DNA from: CAVONV01 sp963697355
GTDB taxonomy: Bacteria > Acidobacteriota > Vicinamibacteria > Marinacidobacterales > DATDRI01
DNA length: 64,000 nt
Assembly (NCBI GenBank): GCA_963697355.1
Contig: CAVONV010000023.1
Span: 1,240,001 to 1,304,000, forward strand
Reading direction: 5' to 3'
A program made the translations under genes and the position numbers. The notes under the pieces are model-generated. The model was not told the origin of the DNA. It did not search any database and saw only the letters and a list, made by a program, of their open reading frames with translations. Shown here piece by piece: positions 44,910 through 53,902 of this stretch (its first letter is position 1; the number at the start of each line of letters is the position of its first letter).

Positions 44910-44938
44910 TAGTATCATACAGAAATAGAGTGATACTA
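44910..44938 (+). promoter_or_regulatory. Palindromic operator across the start of the RHH-MNT/HEPN module
   Basis: TAGTATCA (44910-44917) and TGATACTA (44931-44938) form a perfect eight-base inverted repeat with a 13-base spacer. The right arm ends on the A of the ATG, and the left arm overlaps a TATAGT -10-like word (44908-44913). Binding here by the ribbon-helix-helix domain of the first gene would block both transcription and translation (inference). Confidence 0.65.
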
Positions 44939-45519
44939 TGATAGCGGAAGCTGCTGAATCAAAAAGGGCTTCAGGACGATTCTTGCTCCGAATCGATCCG
45001 GGACTTCACACGTACCTACGGCGCGCATCGGCAGAGGCAGGTATGTCGCTTAACGACTACTGCTCGCGCAAATTGGCGACGCCACTGGGAAATCCAATGC
45101 CCCTTCACCCGGCGAGCAGCGTCGCACTAGAACGGGCGGCCAAAATGTTCGACGAGCATCTGATTGGAATCGCGGTGTTCGGGTCGTGGGCGCGCGGAGA
45201 GTTGTCGGACAGTTCGGATATCGATCTTTTGATTGTTGTAGAAAGGGGCGTGTCCTTGACTCGATCCCTGTACCGCAAGTGGGACAAGTCGCCAATAAGA
45301 TGGCGTGGACGAGCCGTCGAGCCCCATTTCGTGCACCTGCCAGCGCTCGAGGAAACCGCTAGCGGTACTTGGGCCGAAGTTGCCATTGATGGGGTGGTGT
45401 TGTTTGAAGTTGGCCTCCGCATCTCGGCTCGTTTGGTGAGGGTGCGGCATGACATTTTGAGCGGTCGCCTCGTGCGTCGCAAAGTACACGGCCAGCCTTA
45501 TTGGACGGAGGTGGCTTGA
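44938..45519 (+). CDS. Ribbon-helix-helix/MNT nucleotidyltransferase fusion, antitoxin-like
   Basis: A 193-residue protein. Residues about 14-46 (RFLLRIDPGLHTYLRRASAE, AGMSLNDYCSRKL) read as a HicB-like ribbon-helix-helix DNA-binding unit. From about 75 the protein is a minimal nucleotidyltransferase: GIAVFGSWARGELSDSSDID has the GS at 82-83, R86 and metal-binding D94 and D96, and EPHFVHLP follows. In HEPN-MNT systems the MNT protein adds AMPs to the HEPN toxin and silences it. The additional DNA-binding unit would make it an autoregulator as well. The next gene, a HEPN protein, starts two bases after its stop. All catalytic residues are intact. Confidence 0.83.
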   Translation: MIAEAAESKRASGRFLLRIDPGLHTYLRRASAEAGMSLNDYCSRKLATPLGNPMPLHPASSVALERAAKMFDEHLIGIAVFGSWARGELSDSSDIDLLIVVERGVSLTRSLYRKWDKSPIRWRGRAVEPHFVHLPALEETASGTWAEVAIDGVVLFEVGLRISARLVRVRHDILSGRLVRRKVHGQPYWTEVA

Positions 45520-45521
45520 AC

Positions 45522-45938
45522 ATGAGAAACAATGAACTCGCATTGGACTATGTCCGGAGGGCCGAGGTGCGACTTCAAGCTCTCGACGTGCTCTTCAATG
45601 GTGAGAGTTGGGCCGATGTGGTGAGAGAGTCTCAAGAGATCGTTGAACTGGCGCTCAAAGGATTGCTTCGAAGCTGTGGCATCGAGCCGCCTCGCATTCA
45701 TGACGTTTCCGAGATCCTGCTGGCCGAAAGAGATAGGCTGCCGGAGCCTCTACACGCCGATCTGGAGCAATTGGCGAAGGCTTCCAAAGACCTCCGCCGT
45801 GATCGCGAGTTGGCATTCTATGGTGCGGAAGATCTGACTCCATCGAGTTTCTATTCTCAAACGGATGCTGTCGCGGCTCGTGATGCGGCGCGAATGACGG
45901 TGGAAACGGTGAAGCCGTTTGTGGCCAAGGCGAGCTGA
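45522..45938 (+). CDS. HEPN-domain protein, toxin-like partner of the MNT gene
   Basis: A 138-residue helical protein. NNELALDYVRRAEVRLQALD, DVVRESQEIVELALKGLLRS and GIEPPRIHDVSEIL give the HEPN (PF05168) helical pattern, and RDRELAFYGAEDLTPSSFYS the closing helix. The usual catalytic Rx4-6H is not at its normal C-terminal place; R72-x5-H78 fits the pattern but lies in a loop, so RNase activity is uncertain. GGAGG precedes the ATG. The tandem with an MNT protein is diagnostic of a HEPN-MNT (type VII) toxin-antitoxin module, which can also act in phage defence. Confidence 0.83.
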   Translation: MRNNELALDYVRRAEVRLQALDVLFNGESWADVVRESQEIVELALKGLLRSCGIEPPRIHDVSEILLAERDRLPEPLHADLEQLAKASKDLRRDRELAFYGAEDLTPSSFYSQTDAVAARDAARMTVETVKPFVAKAS

Positions 45939-45948
45939 GATTCGTCCA

Positions 45949-46752
45949 CTATTGGGTCAGTGCAAGGCGGGTTGCCTGTAGCATGCCGGTGAGCGACTCG
46001 CGCGGGACGTTCTTGATGAAGGGTTTGATGATAAAACCCAATCCCGTCGGAATATCCCGTGTGAGTGATACCGTTTCCAGCTCCACGAAGACTCCGTCGT
46101 CCACTTGCTCGATTCTCCAATAAGAGTAAAGACGCCACAGAAATCCCGTTCCTTCACCGTCGGGGAGCATCGTCTCTGTGGGTTCGCCCGCATCTTTCAC
46201 TTCGGAGACTTTGGTGCTGTAGGAGCGGATCGCATAACGCTTCTCCGGCAATGGCCTATATTCCGCTTCGAGCTCCATATCCAGAACGACCGTCAGGACT
46301 TTCTTTTTGGTCGTTTTCATGGAAGAACGAAGCATGTTGCCGTCCTCTTCGATGAGTTTGGCCTCGATGACTTCGGGGTAGATATCTTTGTGGCGGTCGA
46401 AGTCCTTCAGAAGTGCAACGGTCGCCTCCAAACTCGCCCCGGGAACGAACATGACGCCGACCCAGTCGTGGATTAGGCCCTTCGTGACTTCGATCGTATC
46501 GCCCTCGAACTGGTGGACGACGATGTCGCCTTGACGAACCTTCTCGTGTTGCCTCGGGTCATCGTCTATCCAAAGAAACGGCTTCTCCCCGTTGTCCCTT
46601 CTTTCGAGTACGGACTCGACGGATTTCACGTATCTTTGGAAGGCTTGGAGGGTCTCGGGCTCGAGTTTTGTGTCCATTTGCGCTTGCAGCGGAGTGATCG
46701 CCATTGCGAGAAAGGTGGCGGTAAATGGGAATGCCCTGACACTTCTCTTCAC
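45949..46752 (-). CDS. Exported START/SRPBCC-like lipid-binding-fold protein
   Basis: A predicted 267-residue exported protein. It starts at GTG 46752 with a signal peptide (VRAFPFTATFLAMAITPLQA), although the open frame reaches ATG 46800, three bases after the stop of the MFS gene. Both starts have weak ribosome sites. The core (GLIHDWVGVMFVPGASLEAT, KDFDRHKDIYPEVIEAKLIE, TGFLWRLYSYWRIEQVDDGV, VELETVSLTRDIPTG) has the helix-grip pattern of START/SRPBCC proteins. The C-terminal FIIKPFIKNVPRESLTGML is amphipathic. Same-strand position after an MFS transporter suggests co-transcription. No ligand can be inferred. Confidence 0.65.
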   Translation of the reverse strand: MKRSVRAFPFTATFLAMAITPLQAQMDTKLEPETLQAFQRYVKSVESVLERRDNGEKPFLWIDDDPRQHEKVRQGDIVVHQFEGDTIEVTKGLIHDWVGVMFVPGASLEATVALLKDFDRHKDIYPEVIEAKLIEEDGNMLRSSMKTTKKKVLTVVLDMELEAEYRPLPEKRYAIRSYSTKVSEVKDAGEPTETMLPDGEGTGFLWRLYSYWRIEQVDDGVFVELETVSLTRDIPTGLGFIIKPFIKNVPRESLTGMLQATRLALTQ

Positions 46753-46803
46753 TATCTTGCTGACTCCATTTGCCGGCGTTTGCAGCGGGGAGTCTAGCAT
46801 AGG

Positions 46804-48048
46804 TCATTGACGGGTGTCGTCTCCTTCGAGCGGCTTTCTCAAAGCCATGAAAGCCAACCAGAGCAGGATACCGAGGACGCCGGAGCTGTGCCAGAGCGTG
46901 GCCGGTCCGAACCGCTCGTAAACAAAAGTGCCTGCCACTGGAGCGATAATGAACGCGAAGGAATAGGCCATCGTGTACAGTCCCATGTACTGGCCTCGAT
47001 AACCTTTGCTCGCGCGTTGTCCGACGATGGCATTGATAATGGGAAGCGCAAGCATCTCGCCGAACGTCCAGACGGCAACGGTAAAGGCCATGTACCAAGG
47101 TGTCTTGCCGTAAGGTATCAATGCGAAACCTAAACACATTGCCAAAGCGCCGGCAGCGGCCAAACGGATCCGATTGAAGCGTTGGACCGTATGGATGAGG
47201 ACCATTTCAAAGACGACGATGAGAAAGCCGTTCAGGAAGAGAAGGAGGCCGATGGCGTTTTCCTCGAGCCCCACAACCTCGTGGAAGTAGAGCGGCAGAG
47301 TACTGAAGAACTGAAAAAAGACCGAAGCAAGAGCCACCACCAAAACGAGCAAGGCCAGAAAAGGACCATCTCGCCACGGGGATCGTTTTGGCGCTCGGAT
47401 CGCGGTGTCCGTCGATGCCTCGGCTTCCGTCGTCTTTGGAAGCTTCATGAGGAGAGCTGCCGCCAGCCAACAGGTTACGGCATCGGCGACGAACAGCCAC
47501 CAGTAGCTGTAGAGAGCCAGTACTCCCCCGAGTGCCGGGCCGATGCTGATGCCGAGATTGGAGGCTAGACGCAGTAAAGCAAAAGACCTGGCCTGTTGGT
47601 GGTAGGGAGACCGTTCGGCAAAGGAAGCCATGACGGCCGGTCGGAAGGCTTCGACGACCAGGCTCACGACGAGTACCGTAGCTGCGATTGTGATGCGTCC
47701 CCTTGCGCTTCCCAACACGAGGAGGCCAACACCTCCCAATACCAAGCTTGCCTGTTGGGTGCGCACCGGTCCGATCCGGTCGCTCAGCCAGCCCCCCACA
47801 TAGGAACCGCCAACAGACCCAATCCCGTAGAGGCCAACGATTTGTCCTGCTTCTTTGACGGAAAAACCTCGCTCCAGGGTCAGATAGAGCGTGATGAAGG
47901 GCAGCACCATCGTGCCGGTTCGGTTCACCATGGCCACGAAGGCGAGGAGCCACACGTCCCGCGGCAGACCTGTGAATGCGTCGTGGTAGACCCGAGCTAT
48001 TCGGTGAAGCAGAGGGAGCTCCTTGTAGAGGTGTTCGCCGCCCGGCAC
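46804..48048 (-). CDS. MFS transporter, drug/proton antiporter-like
   Basis: A 414-residue protein with twelve hydrophobic segments. The loop 2-3 motif reads YVGGWLSDRIGPVRTQ, the major-facilitator GGxLSDRxGxR signature. Other family phrases are VVEAFRPAVMASFAER and the domain linker LPKTTEAEASTDTAIR. GTG 48048 is used, with a weak ribosome site, and a start slightly inside is possible. It is divergent from the aminohydrolase gene across only 74 bases, so the two may share regulation; a purine or metabolite exporter is possible but not shown. Confidence 0.85.
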   Translation of the reverse strand: MPGGEHLYKELPLLHRIARVYHDAFTGLPRDVWLLAFVAMVNRTGTMVLPFITLYLTLERGFSVKEAGQIVGLYGIGSVGGSYVGGWLSDRIGPVRTQQASLVLGGVGLLVLGSARGRITIAATVLVVSLVVEAFRPAVMASFAERSPYHQQARSFALLRLASNLGISIGPALGGVLALYSYWWLFVADAVTCWLAAALLMKLPKTTEAEASTDTAIRAPKRSPWRDGPFLALLVLVVALASVFFQFFSTLPLYFHEVVGLEENAIGLLLFLNGFLIVVFEMVLIHTVQRFNRIRLAAAGALAMCLGFALIPYGKTPWYMAFTVAVWTFGEMLALPIINAIVGQRASKGYRGQYMGLYTMAYSFAFIIAPVAGTFVYERFGPATLWHSSGVLGILLWLAFMALRKPLEGDDTRQ

Positions 48049-48060
48049 TTCGTCAGGACT

Positions 48061-48091
48061 TTGCCCGGACCTCGCGCAAGGCTGCTATAAT
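48061..48091 (+). promoter_or_regulatory. Candidate promoter for the aminohydrolase-CYTH gene
   Basis: TATAAT at 48086-48091 lies 32 bases before the ATG at 48123, with TTGCCC (48061-48066) 19 bases further up as a poor -35. AGGTGAAAG before the ATG is the ribosome site. Confidence 0.45.
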
Positions 48092-48122
48092 TCTCTGCCA
48101 GCTTCTCACCAGGTGAAAGAAT

Positions 48123-50098
48123 ATGACTCAAGTGGATCTGATCCTTACCAATGCAGTTGTCGTCACCATGGATGACGCGTATCAACTCTTTCCTGACGGG
48201 GGTGTGGCCGTCAAAGGGGACTCCATCGTTTCCGTGGGAACTTCCGCAGACGTTCAAGCTACCTGCTCGGCCCCGCAAGTCATCGATTGCAGGGGACGAG
48301 CTCTCATCCCCGGCTTGGTGAATGCGCACACCCATGTCCCCATGGCGCTCATTCGTGGAATGGTCGACGACGAGCGCTTGGACGTCTGGCTGATGGGCTA
48401 CATGATGCCTGTCGAGCGTGAATTTGTCACGCCCGAATTTTCGCGTGAGGGAACGCGTCTGGCCTGCGCGGAGATGATCCGAGGCGGCACGACCTCGTTT
48501 GCCGACATGTATTATTACGAGGATGCCGTCGCAGAGGCCGCGGCGGAAGCGGGAATGCGCGCGGTTTGCGCACAAACGGTCATGAAGTTTCCAGCGCCGG
48601 ATGCTTCATCTTACGAAGACTCGCTCGCTGCCGCCCGCGATCTCATCGAGCGTTGGCGGGGTCATCCCCTCATTGTCCCTGGCGTTGCTCCGCACGCTCC
48701 CTACACCTGCACCGCCGAGATCATGCGCGCCTCGGCCGAGTTGGCCATGGAGTTCGACGTTCCGGTGCACATCCATCTGGCCGAGACGGAACAGGAAGTC
48801 GATCAGTGGCGCCAGACTTACGGTCTACCGATCATTCCCTGGGTCGAAAAACAAGGGCTTTTAGACGCCAAAGTCATCGCCGCCCACTGTGTTCATGTCG
48901 ACCTTGGCGAGATCCGTACGCTCGAGCGCAAGGGTGTCGGTGTCGCCCACAACCCTTCGAGCAACATGAAGCTGGCGTCGGGATTTGCTCCGGTCTGCGG
49001 CTATGGTGGAGGCGGGAGCCCGTGTCGGATTGGGCACTGATGGGCCCGCGTCCAATAATGACCTGGATATGTTCGAAGAGATGCGTTTGGCGACCTTCAT
49101 GGCCAAAGCCGTCACGAGCGACCCGACCGTGCTTCCGGCTCGCACGACGTTCGCCATGGCGACCCGATGGGGGGCAAAGGCCCTGCATTTGGACGCCGTC
49201 ACCGGCTCGCTCGAGCCGGGCAAGAGAGCCGATTTGGTGCTGGTGGACATTGCTCGTCTACACAACGTGCCCCAGTTCGTCCGTGACCCCGACGCCATCT
49301 ATTCGCAGTTGGTTTACGCGGGCAAAGCGAGTGACGTCACCGACGTCATGGTCAACGGGACATGGCTTCTCCGTGAGAAGGTGCTGCAGACGATTGACGA
49401 GGCACCCGTGATGAAGGCCGCTTCGAATTACGCCCGCCGCATCGATACGTTCTTGCGGGATCGCGAAGATTCCGTTCTCTCCAAATTGGTTGCCATTGGG
49501 AACGCCGAGCAAGAAGAGAGCCACGAGGTCCAAATCAAAGTACGTTTGGACGATGCTCAACCCGTACGCGAGAAGCTGGAATCGGGCGTTGTCGACATCG
49601 TTCGGACCGCTCACTACATCGAGTACGATATTTATTTCTCTTTCGACGACCCCGCGCAGGGGCGACTCCGCTATCGCGAAGATCAGTTCATCGACAAAAC
49701 CGGCAGTGTCATCAACGAGCGGTCACGATTGACGTTCACCGGATCGGCAGCGGAAATAGAAGTCCGGAGTCTGGTGCGATTGTCACAGTCTCGCTTCATT
49801 GCTCCTGCCCGACACTCGGCACGCTTTTACCGGGAGTATTTCAAGCCGGCGTCAGAATCGACGATTCACAAAGACCGCCTCCGCTGGTTGGTGCGGTTCC
49901 AGAATCGAGAATTCTTCATTAATATCGACGAGCTCCTCGAGCCCAAGCTCGGAACCTTCCTCGAGGATCAAGAGCCGAACCTGGTCTCGTCACGACGCTC
50001 AGGAGAAGGCGGGACTCATACTCGAGCTTCTCGAGCTCCTCGGATTAAACGAAGCTGTTGCGGTCGCAGAGGAGTACCCGGATCTATCGGTCGACTGA
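48123..50098 (+). pseudogene. Aminohydrolase (adenosine/MTA deaminase-like) fused to a CYTH domain, two frameshifts
   Basis: The 658-codon product is recovered by removing one base at about 48996 (after GFAPV) and one at about 49966 (after GTFLE). The metal-dependent aminohydrolase domain has NAHTHVPMALIRGM, GVAPHAPYTCT, HIHLAETEQEVD, IAAHCVHV and LGTDGPASNNDLD, all ligands of the COG0402 deaminases (SAH, MTA, guanine and related substrates). It is followed without a break by a CYTH tunnel domain from about residue 464: EVQIKVRLDD (ExxxK), DEYDIYFSF-like strand (EYDIYFSFDDPAQGRLRYRE), IHKDRLRWLVRF and the terminal IKSRTWSRHDAQEKAGLILE. CYTH enzymes bind triphosphates. The combination is uncommon. 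The gene heads the Mo-hydroxylase locus. Sequence error is possible, since both frames read well. Confidence 0.75.
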
Positions 50099-50143
50099 CT
50101 CCCGACGGAACCTGAGCATCCGCGCAGAGGTGATCGTGGACGT

Positions 50144-50238
50144 TCGGGGGTTTACCTCGCCGTAGCCGCTTCGGCGAAGGCGGGTCAGTCTTCTTGATGT
50201 CTTGAGTTCTTGACTTCTGACTTCTTGACTTCTTGAGT
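50144..50238. repeat. GC-rich word followed by CTTCTTGA tandem repeat
   Basis: The 223-base gap before the Mo-hydroxylase operon holds a GCCGTAGCCGCTTCGGCGAAG-like word (50153-50185), then about six copies of an octamer CTTCTTGA or GTCTTGAG (50190-50238). It is the same family as 16797-16835 and 34361-34457. No gene was seen. Confidence 0.6.
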
Positions 50239-50321
50239 CCTCATCTTCGGTCCAGGCCTGGTCACGATCCGCACTTGCGCCGGGGGAACTTTCTGGTCAC
50301 ACTTTCGTGTAGGAGTAACGG

Positions 50322-52607
50322 ATGGTTCATATTGGCGAAAGCCCTCCTCGGCCAGATGGCATGGCGAAAGTCACTGGCACGGCTCGGTACACGGATGACC
50401 TGCGCCTTCCGGGTATGGTCCACGGCGCGACGCTTCGGAGCCCTCATCCACACGCACACATCAAGCGGCTCGAATGGCGTCCGGAGAAGGCTCCTTCGGG
50501 TGCGGTGTGCATTACGGCCGCTGACCTGCCGGGGCCGAACGGCGTGCAGTTGTTGGATGACACTTGGCCCATCTTGGCGGCGGAGGTCGTCCACCACGTG
50601 GGAGAGCCGGTGGCTTTGGTGGCGGCGGAGACCCGCGAAGCAGTGCGACAAGCTCTATCGGCGTTAGAGGTCGAGTACGAAGAGCTGAGCCCGGTTCTTA
50701 GCTGGGAAGAAGCCGAGCTGCGGAAGCCGCTCTATTCCTTGGAGCAGGAAAAAGGAGACGTCGAGGAAGGTCTGGCGGGAGCCGATCTCGTTTTGGAGGA
50801 AGAGTACCGGACCGGTCACCAGGAGCACATCTACATCGAGACTCAAGGGATGATCGCCTCTTTCGACGACGATGGTTCGTTGAGGATCATCGGTTCCATG
50901 CAGTGCCCCTTTTACGTGGAAAACGCTCTTACCCGCGCACTCAATTTGCCGTCAAGTCAGATCTTCGTGCGGCCGGCGGCGGTCGGCGGCGGATTCGGGG
51001 GCAAAGAGGACTTCCCGAGTGTCCTGGCCATCCACGCGGCCTTACTTGCCCGAGCTGTGAAACGACCGGTGAAGATGGTTTACGACCGGCACGAGGACAT
51101 CATCGGCACGACGAAGCGCCACCCTTCCCGCATCCGGCACCGCATGGGGATCGATCGTGAGGGCCGGCTGGTAGCCTTGGACCTTCAAGTCGATCTCGAC
51201 GGTGGAGCTTACCGTACGCTCTCACCCGTGGTGCTATCGAGGGCCGTTTTGCATGCCACTGGGCCCTATCGTTGCCCCCACGTTCGTATTCGGGGTCGGG
51301 TGCTCGAGACGCATACGGCGCCGAACGCCGCTTTTCGAGGATTTGGTGCACCGCAAGTCGCGTTTGCGGCCGAAAGACGAATGGATCAAGCCGCTCGAGC
51401 GGTGGGGTTGGACCCTTATGAGATCCGTGTAAGAAACGTCGTTCGCCCCGGTGACGAGCTTGCGACGGGCCAGGTGTTGGACGACTCGACAGCGGCGGTG
51501 GAATGCTTGGAGGAGGTCGTCAACCGCACGGGCTTCCAACGTCGTTGGAAAGCGGGAGAAAGAAACGCGCGCATCGCCGTGACGGGGAGATGCTCAAGGG
51601 CATTGGTTTGAGTCTGTACTTCCACGGTGCCGGCTTCACAGGGCTCGGCGAGCATCACATGCGTTCGCCGGTGACGGTGCGCTTGCGAACCGATGGACGC
51701 ATGGAAATCTTGGCGTCTTCCACAGAGATGGGCCAGGGGTGCTCTACGGTTCTTCCCCAGATTGCCGCAACCGCGGCGGGTGTCGAGCTCGATGATGTCG
51801 TGCTCCGCGAGCCGGACACGGGTGAAGTGCCTGATTCCGGACCCACCGTCGCTTCGCGCACCACCATGATCGTTGGAGGTGCTCTTGCACGTGCGGCGGC
51901 CGAGTTGCGCGATGGTCTTCTCGACTGGGTAGGGAAGACATTTGACTATCGTGACGAGCTGACGGTTCGCGGCGGCCGGGTCTATGCGGGTGCCGTTGCC
52001 GTCGGTGGCTTTCGCGATCTGGCGATGAAGGCTGTCGCGAGTGAAGGGAGACTCGAGACGGACCGTGAGGCACGAGCCGCCAGCTTGGCAAACGTTCGAC
52101 GAAGCGACGTACCGAGGCGCAGCATACTCGACCTACGGTTGGGGCGCTGACGTCGTCGAGGTGGAAGTCGATCCCGATACGCTCGAAGTCTCTCCGGTAA
52201 AGGCCGTCGTTGCCTGCGATGTGGGGAAGGTGATCCATGAAACCCTTTGTCGGGGACAAATCGAGGGCGGTACACTCCAAGCGATCGGCTACGCTTATCT
52301 CGAAGAGATGAAAATGGAGGACGGTCGCTACCTCAACGATCGGTTGGCGACCTACATCATTCCCACCACCAAGGACAGTCCAAGAATCGAAGTACATTTG
52401 ATTGAAAAACCTTGGGAAGGGGGTCCTTTCGGTGCCAAAGGACTCGGAGAGCTTCCCATGGACGGGGGCGCTCCGGCCGTCGTCGCGGCGATCGAGAACG
52501 CAACAGGATTATCGGCGACCGAGATCCCCGCGACCCCGGAGCGGTTGGTCGAGCTCTACAGGCTCCACGACGTTCACGCGGTATCTGAAGAGGAGAAGAC
52601 GCGATGA
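50322..52607 (+). pseudogene. Xanthine-dehydrogenase-family Mo-binding subunit with two compensating indels
   Basis: A 761-residue molybdopterin subunit is recovered if a base is restored near 51556 and one removed near 52061; the net length is a multiple of three. Family features: DGMAKVTGTARYTDDLRLPG at the start, GHQEHIYIETQGM, the FGGKED loop (AAVGGGFGGKEDFPSVLAIH), APNAAFRGFGAPQVAFAAER, SSTEMGQGCSTVLPQIAA, and the C-terminal FGAKGLGELPMDGG with the catalytic-type Glu. The shifted 500-base middle part keeps a clean third frame. AGGAG precedes the ATG. It is translationally coupled (ATGA) to a 2Fe-2S subunit and followed by a FAD subunit, making a three-subunit hydroxylase for purines or related heterocycles. 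Confidence 0.8.
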
Positions 52608-53053
52608 AGGTCGAGCTCACGCTGAACGGGAAGCCTGTGACCGCAGAGGGCCATCCGTTGGATCGACTCCTGGACATCCTTCGGGAGCAGTTCGGCCTCA
52701 TCGGCACGAAAGAAGGGTGCGGGGAAGGGGAGTGTGGAGCTTGTACGGTTCTTCTGGATGGTGAACCGGTTCTTTCTTGCTTGACGCCTCTCGTGCAGTG
52801 TCAAGATCGGGTCGTCGAAACGGTGGAAGGGATCGCCGCTCGCCCCGAAGCGAAGGCCTTCCTCGAACGGTTCGTGCGAGACGGCGCGACGCAATGCGGG
52901 GCTTGCACCTCCGGGATCATCGTCACGGGGTGGAAACTGTCGCGCGGCCGAACCAGGCTTCGCCGCAGCGAGATCCAAACTGCATTAGCTGGAAATTTGT
53001 GTCGTTGCACGGGGTACGAGGCGATTCTGCGCGCCCTGGAAAAGGAAGTCTAA
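52604..53053 (+). CDS. Xanthine-dehydrogenase-family 2Fe-2S subunit
   Basis: A 149-residue electron-transfer subunit. The N-terminal plant-type ferredoxin domain has CGEGECGACTVLLDG plus a later Cys (VLSC) for the first cluster. The C-terminal helical domain has QCGACTSGI and LCRCTGY for the second. The ATG overlaps the stop of the Mo subunit (ATGA). It passes electrons from the Mo centre to FAD in the product of the next gene. Length and cysteine count are normal for CoxS/XdhC-type proteins. Confidence 0.93.
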   Translation: MKVELTLNGKPVTAEGHPLDRLLDILREQFGLIGTKEGCGEGECGACTVLLDGEPVLSCLTPLVQCQDRVVETVEGIAARPEAKAFLERFVRDGATQCGACTSGIIVTGWKLSRGRTRLRRSEIQTALAGNLCRCTGYEAILRALEKEV

Positions 53054-53056
53054 CCA

Positions 53057-53902
53057 ATGACGCAAGCTTACACACCCAGTTCTTTGAAGGAAGCGTTGCG
53101 TTACCTGGCCGAAGAACCGGAGCTCACACCTATTGCCGGGTGCACCGACCTGATGGTGGCGGGTGCCGATCAACTCCAAGACAAGAAAGGCGTCATGGAT
53201 CTCCTGCGTATTCCTGAGATACGGGGTATTCGGCATGGCCAAGACGGTTGGCACATTGGAGCCACAACGACCTTCCGTGAGATCGCCGCTTCTCGAAAGA
53301 TCCAACGGGCCTTTCCGGCCCTTTCCGCTGCGGCCGCGGCGATCGGCGGATGGCAAATCCAGAATCGCGCGACCCTGGGCGGCAACATCGCCAACGCGAG
53401 CCCAGCAGGTGATTCGTTACCGGTCCTGTTGGCTCTCGACGCCATCGTTGTAGCGGCCGGCCCGAACGGACAACGAGAGATTCCCTACCACGAGTTCCAT
53501 TTGGGCTACAGGAAGACGGCGCTGCAACCCAAGGAGATCATCGCTTGGATCAAGCTCTCGGACTCACTTGCCGGTTCGAAGCAGTTCTTCCGCAAAGTGG
53601 GCACTCGAGAAGCGCAGGCCATTAGCAAGGTCGTAGTCGCTATGTCGGCACTGAAAGCCGAGGGTCGGCTCGAAGAGGTGCGATTGGGAGCGGGAAGCGT
53701 GGCAGCCGTGCCCGTCCGACTCGAAGCGGCAGAAAAAACTTGCACCGGGCGTCGGCCGGATGTGACGGTTGCCGACGAAACGGCGGAGGCTGCCATGGCG
53801 GAAGTCACACCTATCGATGACGTCCGGTCGACGGCGGCTTACCGGCGGTTCGCGTTGGGTCGTGTGGTGCGGCGGATGATATTGGAATCAGCGGAGAAAT
53901 GA
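53057..53902 (+). CDS. Xanthine-dehydrogenase-family FAD-binding subunit
   Basis: A 281-residue CoxM/XdhB-type flavoprotein. The FAD pyrophosphate-binding loops are IAGCTDLMVAG and ATLGGNIANASPAGDSLPVL, followed by ALDAIVVAAGPNGQREIPYH and FFRKVGTREAQAISKVV. AAGGAAG lies before the ATG, three bases after the 2Fe-2S gene. The stop overlaps the next gene's first ATG. It probably serves both Mo subunits of the operon, since no other FAD subunit is present (inference). Composition of the locus resembles the enterobacterial ygfM/xdhD arrangement. Confidence 0.92.
   Translation: MTQAYTPSSLKEALRYLAEEPELTPIAGCTDLMVAGADQLQDKKGVMDLLRIPEIRGIRHGQDGWHIGATTTFREIAASRKIQRAFPALSAAAAAIGGWQIQNRATLGGNIANASPAGDSLPVLLALDAIVVAAGPNGQREIPYHEFHLGYRKTALQPKEIIAWIKLSDSLAGSKQFFRKVGTREAQAISKVVVAMSALKAEGRLEEVRLGAGSVAAVPVRLEAAEKTCTGRRPDVTVADETAEAAMAEVTPIDDVRSTAAYRRFALGRVVRRMILESAEK

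Noticed and set aside
48990..49970. Programmed frameshifting in the aminohydrolase-CYTH gene
   Set aside because: Neither site has a slippery heptamer with a downstream structure, and two sites in one gene would be unusual.
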